The position numbers and the translations under genes are program-made. Below the pieces are notes generated by a model. The model saw only the letters and a program-made list of their open reading frames with translations, was not told the DNA's origin and searched no databases. Below are positions 6,707 to 11,709 of a DNA stretch of 11,709 bases, in pieces. Source of the DNA: RGIG4576 sp964536025 (lineage in GTDB: Bacteria > Bacteroidota > Bacteroidia > Bacteroidales > Muribaculaceae); assembly GCA_964536025.1 (NCBI GenBank), contig CAZHXA010000043.1, positions 1-11,709 of the forward strand, written 5' to 3'. Position 1 is the first letter of the stretch. Each line of letters starts with the position of its first letter.

Positions 6707-6713
6707 CACCGGG
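6680..6713 (-). terminator. Terminator of the barrel gene, overlapping the LysM gene end
   Basis: CCCGGTG (6680-6686) pairs with CACCGGG (6707-6713). Inside, after an A-A/A-A internal loop, ACTTTA (6689-6694) pairs with TAAAGT (6699-6704) around an AAAA loop. Read on the minus strand the stem is followed by TTTTATTAT, so it should end the barrel gene transcript 67 nt past its stop. On the plus strand no T-tract follows. It covers the last eight codons and the stop of the LysM gene. Confidence 0.75.
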
Positions 6714-6779
6714 AACACTATGAAACAAATATTAATGAAAAATTTTAATCTTTGCAATTTAATCTTTCATCACTAATCA

Positions 6780-9710
6780 TTATCTTCTCATTGGACCGGG
6801 ACCCCAACCTCCATAATTTCTTGCACCAGCCGGCATGTTCTTTTCCGAACCGAATGTATTAAACTTATAAGCAAAAGTAAACATTGCATAACGAGTTAGC
6901 GAATTATATTCACTATCTTGTATATAATTAGCCGTTACACTGCGTGAAATGCTTTTCTTTTGTCCCAAGATGTCATAAACACGAGCTGTTACCGATGCTT
7001 GACGTCCTTTAAGGAATTCATAAGATATAGATGCGTTCCACAACCATTGTTCTGTATCATAACCGTCAGAATAACCCTTAGAAGCACTGAAATTCAAGTC
7101 GGTATTCAACGATACACCAAACGGCAAAGATAAATTTCCGTTAAACATACCTCCATAACGGTGAACAGTCAAATCGTTTTGAGTATTTACAGTGTTGTGT
7201 GTGGTTTGAATGTTATAGTTTGGTCTTAATTGCAATTCTAATAAGTCAGAACGATAAGTCAAACCCGGAGAAACATTTACCGATAGCGAACCACTACGGT
7301 TATAAGTCTTGTTATTGTAACCCACAGTACTTGAATAACGTGTATTCAAGTGAGTAGAATAGTAAAAATGCTTGTTTTGCAATGGTACGCTTATCATACC
7401 CATACCAAACACATTCCACACGCCGTTCACGTTGCCGTAAGTTGTAAATTGTCCACCGGTTTCGCTATTATAATCGGTCATGGATATAATGCTGTTCAAC
7501 GTATATTGAGCACTCAACATAGCCATTATACTGCGTTGTGACTCTTGACTGAAATCATTAAATCTCATAAACATTCTTTGTGTAAACGACGGCTTCAAGT
7601 CAGGATTACCTTGAACAATACGCAACGGATTAGACCTGTCGGCAACCGGTTGCAATTGATTCATTGACGGTTGGTTTGTACTTGCTCTATAGAACAATTG
7701 TAATGAACGAGTCTTTGACATTTTAAAACGCACGCGAGCATAAGGAGCGAAGTTCCAAACCCAACGAGTAGGTATGTTTTTTTCATCATTTATAAGGTTT
7801 TTGCTACGTGACATTGACGGATTAAATGAAATACCTACGTTGGCATTCAATGTCTTTGACACTTTTCTTATACCTATTTCCACCGATTGAGTAAAAAAGT
7901 CGTTACGGAAACGGTTACTGTCGTCTTCATTAAGAATAGGATTTCCCGCTGCCAATTCATCAGTCATTATCTGCTCAAGCAATACCGGATTGGTAAGAGC
8001 AAAACTTGTGTAAGTGCTTTTAATGTAATCTACAACAGCCGAGCTGGTTAAAAGTCGGTTCATATAACCTATGTTTCTTGCCCTTTCTGTGTTGGCATCT
8101 TGGGCATAATAAGGTACATCATACACAAGTTTATCGGCATTATTCCATCTGTAATTTGCACGATAAGCAATATCAAGAAATAACGCATTTTTAACATCAC
8201 CTATCGGTTCGGTCCATGTTAAGCGTCCTTGCACTTGATTATTCCAACGGTGATTGTCTTCTATCTGAGAAATAGTTTCTATCGAGTCATTGAAAAGATA
8301 AAATCTATTGCGAGATAATGAATTACCGTCTTCTTCAACATCGCTCAAGCTGTAACGCATTTGCACACTGAAACTGCGACCGCGATGAGAACGGAATTTG
8401 TGGTTATAAACCAATTGTCCGCCAAATTCATAGCTCTTTCCATCCGAATAATCGTTATTGTAACTGTTATTCACATTATGCATATTTCCATCAAGGGTAA
8501 GAGTTGAATCCACTTTGGTCGACTTATTGAAATTAAACGAAAAATTAGGACGGAATTCAATTGTATTGAAAGAGTCTATTTCCCATTTCAAGCGGAAACG
8601 TCCGTTAATATTGTGGCTTTCATCACGACTTACCGCACGAGAATTACTGTAAGAAGTAGAGTCGGTAAACAGATATTGACGATCATTACGATTACGAGAA
8701 TCCTGGTCGCTGTGAGAATACATCACATGACCACCGGCACGAAATTTTTCTTCATCCTTACTGCCTATATTGAAGTTAAAACCCACATTTTGATTGGTAT
8801 TTATACCGTTATTGCCACCAAATCGAGAAAATCTTGAAGCTGCTCCATTGGTAAAGCCCATGTTATTGGTATTGTTGGCACCTCCAAGCAATGTATATTG
8901 ATTTCCTTCGTTAAAGCGGTTTATCATGAAATTGGTTTCATAACGGTCATCGGTTCCATATCCAGCCGATACATTGCCAAACCATCCGTTATTCATTCCC
9001 TTTTTCACCGATAGATTTATCACCGTTTCATCTTCACCATCGTCCACACCGGTGAGTCGTGCGAGGTCCGATTTTCTATCAACCACTTGCACCTTATCCA
9101 CTATGTTTACAGGTATGTTCTTTGTACCCACTTTTGTATCGTCGGCAAAAAACTCTTTTCCATCTATAAGAATTTTGGTTATTTCCTTACCGTTTGCAGT
9201 GATTTTACCTTCACTGTCCACTTCCACACCCGGCAAACGTTTCAACAAATCTTCTACTACCGCATTAGGCTGAGTTTTATAAGAATCGGCATTATATTCC
9301 ACCGTATCTTCTTTTACCACTATTTCGGTTTTAACACCTGTTACTACCAATTCGTCAAAAACAATTGAGCCTTTTTCGAGAACCAATTCGCCCAATCTTA
9401 TGTTTCGGCTACCATTAGCTACGGTTACGTCTTTATTTAAATGTTTATATCCTATATAATTTATGCTTACTATATATTTACCCTGATTCACGTCGGTAAT
9501 TCTGAAATATCCGTCGGCATCAGTACTCACCCCTTTTATTAAAGTGCTATCTTTATCGGCTTTCAACAATTTAACTGTCGCTCCTGCCAATCCCGTTTTA
9601 TCTCCGGCATCAATAGCCCTACCACTTAGTGTAATAGCCGACATTGTAAATAAGAACAGTGCCAACACAGCACTCGTAAATGTCGTTACAAATCTTCTGT
9701 TAGTCTCCAT
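6780..9710 (-). CDS. Outer-membrane beta-barrel protein with carboxypeptidase-regulatory-like and plug domains
   Basis: This is a large outer-membrane protein of 976 residues, of the TonB-receptor-like type common in Bacteroidetes, usually annotated as an outer membrane beta-barrel or TonB-dependent receptor. A signal peptide covers about residues 1-25 (basic METNRR, hydrophobic core, cleavage after MSA). A carboxypeptidase-regulatory-like beta-sandwich spans about 26-113 (SGRAID, GLAGATVKLL, GYFRI). A plug-like domain spans about 118-235 (ELVVTGVKTE, VVEDLLKRLPGVEVD, ILIDGKEFF, VDKVQVVDRKSD). From about 240 on, alternating aromatic/polar strands rich in Asn, Tyr and Arg form the barrel. The last strand is probably TRYAMFTFAYKFNTF, followed by a Gly/Pro/Arg tail ending in GPGPMRR. 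No SusD-like partner lies beside it, so it is not a classic SusC of a polysaccharide-utilisation locus. The ligand is unknown. Confidence 0.88.
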   Translation of the reverse strand: METNRRFVTTFTSAVLALFLFTMSAITLSGRAIDAGDKTGLAGATVKLLKADKDSTLIKGVSTDADGYFRITDVNQGKYIVSINYIGYKHLNKDVTVANGSRNIRLGELVLEKGSIVFDELVVTGVKTEIVVKEDTVEYNADSYKTQPNAVVEDLLKRLPGVEVDSEGKITANGKEITKILIDGKEFFADDTKVGTKNIPVNIVDKVQVVDRKSDLARLTGVDDGEDETVINLSVKKGMNNGWFGNVSAGYGTDDRYETNFMINRFNEGNQYTLLGGANNTNNMGFTNGAASRFSRFGGNNGINTNQNVGFNFNIGSKDEEKFRAGGHVMYSHSDQDSRNRNDRQYLFTDSTSYSNSRAVSRDESHNINGRFRLKWEIDSFNTIEFRPNFSFNFNKSTKVDSTLTLDGNMHNVNNSYNNDYSDGKSYEFGGQLVYNHKFRSHRGRSFSVQMRYSLSDVEEDGNSLSRNRFYLFNDSIETISQIEDNHRWNNQVQGRLTWTEPIGDVKNALFLDIAYRANYRWNNADKLVYDVPYYAQDANTERARNIGYMNRLLTSSAVVDYIKSTYTSFALTNPVLLEQIMTDELAAGNPILNEDDSNRFRNDFFTQSVEIGIRKVSKTLNANVGISFNPSMSRSKNLINDEKNIPTRWVWNFAPYARVRFKMSKTRSLQLFYRASTNQPSMNQLQPVADRSNPLRIVQGNPDLKPSFTQRMFMRFNDFSQESQRSIMAMLSAQYTLNSIISMTDYNSETGGQFTTYGNVNGVWNVFGMGMISVPLQNKHFYYSTHLNTRYSSTVGYNNKTYNRSGSLSVNVSPGLTYRSDLLELQLRPNYNIQTTHNTVNTQNDLTVHRYGGMFNGNLSLPFGVSLNTDLNFSASKGYSDGYDTEQWLWNASISYEFLKGRQASVTARVYDILGQKKSISRSVTANYIQDSEYNSLTRYAMFTFAYKFNTFGSEKNMPAGARNYGGWGPGPMRR

Positions 9711-9750
9711 TATATCGTTATATTTCTTTGTCTATGTACTTTTTTTGATG

Positions 9751-9758
9751 CAAAGTAA
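9751..9758 (-). promoter_or_regulatory. Possible -7 box for the barrel gene
   Basis: TTACTTTG on the minus strand is one base from TAnnTTTG and lies 40 nt upstream of the ATG at 9710. No -33 element is apparent. It is the best candidate in the short divergent spacer. Confidence 0.35.
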
Positions 9759-9778
9759 GCTATAAAGTTTAAATGTTT

Positions 9779-9786
9779 TATCTTTG
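9779..9786 (+). promoter_or_regulatory. -7 box for the ABC exporter
   Basis: TATCTTTG followed by C is an exact TAnnTTTG match, 30 nt before the ATG at 9817, predicting a leader of about 24 nt. No clear TTTG is found at the -33 position. Confidence 0.5.
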
Positions 9787-9816
9787 CAAACGTAAAAAAA
9801 TTAATAATCATCGATA

Positions 9817-11643
9817 ATGAAAGAATTTTTCAAGATACTAAAGAGATTTGTACCGCCTTACAAGAAATATCTTGCTCTGAACATTTTTTTTAACCTTTTG
9901 ACCGCCGTTCTCACATTGTTCTCTTTTGCATTGATTATACCCATTCTTCAAATGCTGTTTAAAATCAATGAAACCAACTATGTGTTTTTAGAATGGAACA
10001 GCGGTTCTTTAAAAGATGTTATAGTAAATAACTTCTACTACTACGTTCAAGTAGTCATCGAGAGTCAAGGACAATCGTTTGCTCTTGCTTACCTTGCCAT
10101 TGCTCTGGTGGTAATGACTGCATTCAAGACCGGTTCGGCTTATCTAAGCTCTTATTTTCTCATTCCCATACGCTCGGGTGTGGTGCGTGACATTCGCAAT
10201 CTCATCTATGCAAAAATTGTAAGCCTGCCCATAGGCTTTTTCACAAGCGAGAAAAAGGGCGACGTCATGGCACGCATGAGTGGCGATGTAACCGAAGTGG
10301 AAAACTCCATAATGTCATCTCTCGACATGTTATTTAAAAATCCGGTGATGATTATTGCTTGTTTGGGCATGATGATAGCAGTGAGTTGGGAACTTACCAT
10401 CTTTGTATTGGTGTTGCTACCCATAGCAGGCACTATTATGGGCAAAGTGGGTAAATCGTTGAAAAGAGTTTCTTTGGAAGGACAAATTCAATGGGGTGTT
10501 TTACTATCCACAATAGAAGAAACATTAGGAGGTTTGCGTATCATTAAGGCATTTAATGCCGAAAAAAAGGTAAAAAAACGCTTTAACTCCGAAAATCAAG
10601 TGTTTTTTGACTTAACCAATAAGCGAAACCGCAGATATGACTTGGCTCACCCCATGAGCGAATTATTGGGTACGGCTACGATTGCCATTGTGTTATGGTT
10701 TGGTGGTACACTCATCCTGTCAGGTCAATCATCTATAAATGCCGCTTCGTTTATTTATTACATGGTGATTTTTTACAGCATAATAAACCCGGCAAAAGAC
10801 CTCTCTAAAGCGTCTTACTCCATTCAGAAAGGTATTGCTTCGATGGAACGCATCGATGTAATTCTTAATGCCGACAACCCTATAAAAAGCCCTGACAACC
10901 CTAAATCATTATCGGGTAAAAACATAGATATTTCTTATAATAACGTAAAATTCCGTTACCGTAACGATTGGGTCATCGATGGAGTGAATTTAGACATAAA
11001 ATATGGCAAAACCGTTGCTCTTGTGGGACAATCAGGCTCCGGTAAATCCACTCTTGCCGATTTGTTGCCTCGTTTTTATGATGTAAACGAGGGTTCTATA
11101 ACCATCGACGGCATCGACATTCGCAATTTCAATGTTACCGACTTGCGTTCCATTATGGGCAATGTCAATCAAGAAGCCATTTTGTTCAATGACTCGTTTT
11201 ACAACAACATTACATTCGGTGTGGAAAATGCCACTATGGAACAAGTGGTTGAAGCGGCTAAGGTTGCCAATGCTTACGATTTTATTATGGCTTCGGAAAA
11301 CGGTTTTGACACCAATATAGGCGACCGAGGTTGCAAGTTATCGGGCGGACAACGTCAACGCATAAGCATTGCACGTGCCATTTTGAAGAACCCGCCTATC
11401 TTGATTCTTGACGAAGCTACTTCGGCTCTCGACACCGAAAGCGAACGACTCGTTCAAGAAGCTCTTGACCGATTGATGAAGAACCGCACCACAATAGTGA
11501 TAGCTCACCGATTGTCTACTATAAAGAACGCCGATATGATATGCGTAATGCACGAAGGTAAGATTGTGGAAAGAGGTACTCACGATGAATTGATGGCTCT
11601 CAACAACCATTATAAACACCTTGTTGACATGCAAACGTTCTAA
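9817..11643 (+). CDS. MsbA-like ABC exporter (fused permease and ATPase)
   Basis: This is a half-transporter of 608 residues that would work as an inner-membrane homodimer, exporting lipids, lipid A precursors or hydrophobic compounds with ATP. The membrane domain covers about 1-330, with hydrophobic segments near 18-47, 87-115, 173-208 and 284-327. The nucleotide-binding domain starts near 370 with a complete set of motifs: Walker A GQSGSGKS (404-411), Q-loop Q452, signature LSGGQRQR (508-515), Walker B ILILD (528-532) with catalytic E533, and H-loop H564. The length matches Bacteroidetes MsbA-type proteins, slightly longer than the enterobacterial one because of an extra stretch near 50-85 between the first two membrane segments. 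It diverges from the barrel gene. The actual substrate cannot be told from sequence. Its stop codon forms the base of a long hairpin. Confidence 0.93.
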   Translation: MKEFFKILKRFVPPYKKYLALNIFFNLLTAVLTLFSFALIIPILQMLFKINETNYVFLEWNSGSLKDVIVNNFYYYVQVVIESQGQSFALAYLAIALVVMTAFKTGSAYLSSYFLIPIRSGVVRDIRNLIYAKIVSLPIGFFTSEKKGDVMARMSGDVTEVENSIMSSLDMLFKNPVMIIACLGMMIAVSWELTIFVLVLLPIAGTIMGKVGKSLKRVSLEGQIQWGVLLSTIEETLGGLRIIKAFNAEKKVKKRFNSENQVFFDLTNKRNRRYDLAHPMSELLGTATIAIVLWFGGTLILSGQSSINAASFIYYMVIFYSIINPAKDLSKASYSIQKGIASMERIDVILNADNPIKSPDNPKSLSGKNIDISYNNVKFRYRNDWVIDGVNLDIKYGKTVALVGQSGSGKSTLADLLPRFYDVNEGSITIDGIDIRNFNVTDLRSIMGNVNQEAILFNDSFYNNITFGVENATMEQVVEAAKVANAYDFIMASENGFDTNIGDRGCKLSGGQRQRISIARAILKNPPILILDEATSALDTESERLVQEALDRLMKNRTTIVIAHRLSTIKNADMICVMHEGKIVERGTHDELMALNNHYKHLVDMQTF

Positions 11644-11685
11644 GGAGGCTGTGTCGTAATTAAGGTTTACGACGCAGCCTCCTTA
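11641..11685 (+). terminator. 19-bp hairpin incorporating the exporter's stop codon
   Basis: Left arm 11641-11659 pairs with right arm 11667-11685 around a 7-nt loop. Eighteen pairs are Watson-Crick and one is G-T. The TAA stop is the first three bases of the stem. The usual T-tract after the stem is missing (TGCGG follows), so this may terminate by other means or protect the 3' end. The left arm resembles 9-25. Confidence 0.7.
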
Positions 11686-11691
11686 TGCGGT

Positions 11692-11708
11692 TCGCGACAA
11701 AGACGCGA
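11692..11708. repeat. Short inverted repeat at the right edge
   Basis: TCGCG (11692-11696) and CGCGA (11704-11708) flank a 7-nt centre. It is locally GC-rich compared with the rest of the window and runs to the window end, so it could be part of a larger structure that cannot be judged here. Confidence 0.3.
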
Positions 11709-11709
11709 T

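Noticed and set aside
6740..6770. Ten-base direct repeat (TTTAATCTTT twice) with a near TAnnTTTG box
   Set aside because: It lies in an AT-rich convergent spacer. A promoter here would run antisense into the barrel gene, and the match is imperfect.
8974..9368. Two overlapping plus-strand frames opposite the barrel gene
   Set aside because: They are antisense to the plug and regulatory-like domains, and their composition is that of an antisense frame.
11338..11634. Minus-strand frame opposite the ATPase domain
   Set aside because: It is antisense to the signature, Walker B and H-loop motifs and is not credible as a gene.
1..11709. tRNA, rRNA, CRISPR array, insertion sequence or phage genes
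   Set aside because: I scanned for them by eye and saw no cloverleaf, regularly spaced repeats, transposase or phage motifs.

Overview
The window looks like chromosomal DNA from a member of the Bacteroidales. The evidence is low-GC sequence, no recognisable Shine-Dalgarno sites, and several start-proximal TAnnTTTG boxes, which are the Bacteroidetes -7 promoter element. The protein families point the same way: an outer-membrane barrel with a carboxypeptidase-regulatory-like N-terminus, a Cys-rich GT4 transferase, an SGNH-MBOAT pair and a glucosaminidase-LysM protein. Genus cannot be read from the sequence. No tRNA, rRNA, transposase, integrase or CRISPR array was seen, and all the large genes look intact.

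Layout. At the left (127-1359, minus strand) is a family 4 glycosyltransferase. Divergent from it runs a plus-strand group at 1570-3945: a membrane-anchored SGNH hydrolase/acyltransferase, an AlgI-like MBOAT O-acyltransferase 4 nt later, and a possible 29-residue single-pass membrane peptide. Together these look like a surface-glycan acetylation cassette. A well-formed promoter (3929-3960) then drives a 377-residue GNAT-like acyltransferase (4046-5179). That gene converges on cytidine deaminase (5266-5736, minus strand) across a strong bidirectional hairpin terminator.

Cytidine deaminase is head-to-head with a secreted glucosaminidase/LysM protein (5735-6706, plus strand). Their ATG codons overlap, and each promoter lies inside the other gene's coding sequence. 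The LysM gene converges on a large outer-membrane beta-barrel protein (6780-9710, minus strand), whose probable terminator sits in the last codons of the LysM gene. A 106-nt divergent spacer separates the barrel gene from an MsbA-like ABC exporter (9817-11643, plus strand). The exporter's stop codon is built into a 19-bp hairpin.

Most of the genes act on the cell envelope: glycan synthesis and acetylation, peptidoglycan cleavage, outer-membrane transport or assembly, and lipid export. I see no convincing undescribed system. The points most worth checking are the overlapping divergent starts, the small membrane ORF after the MBOAT gene, the terminators fused to coding ends, and a motif shared by the two window edges.
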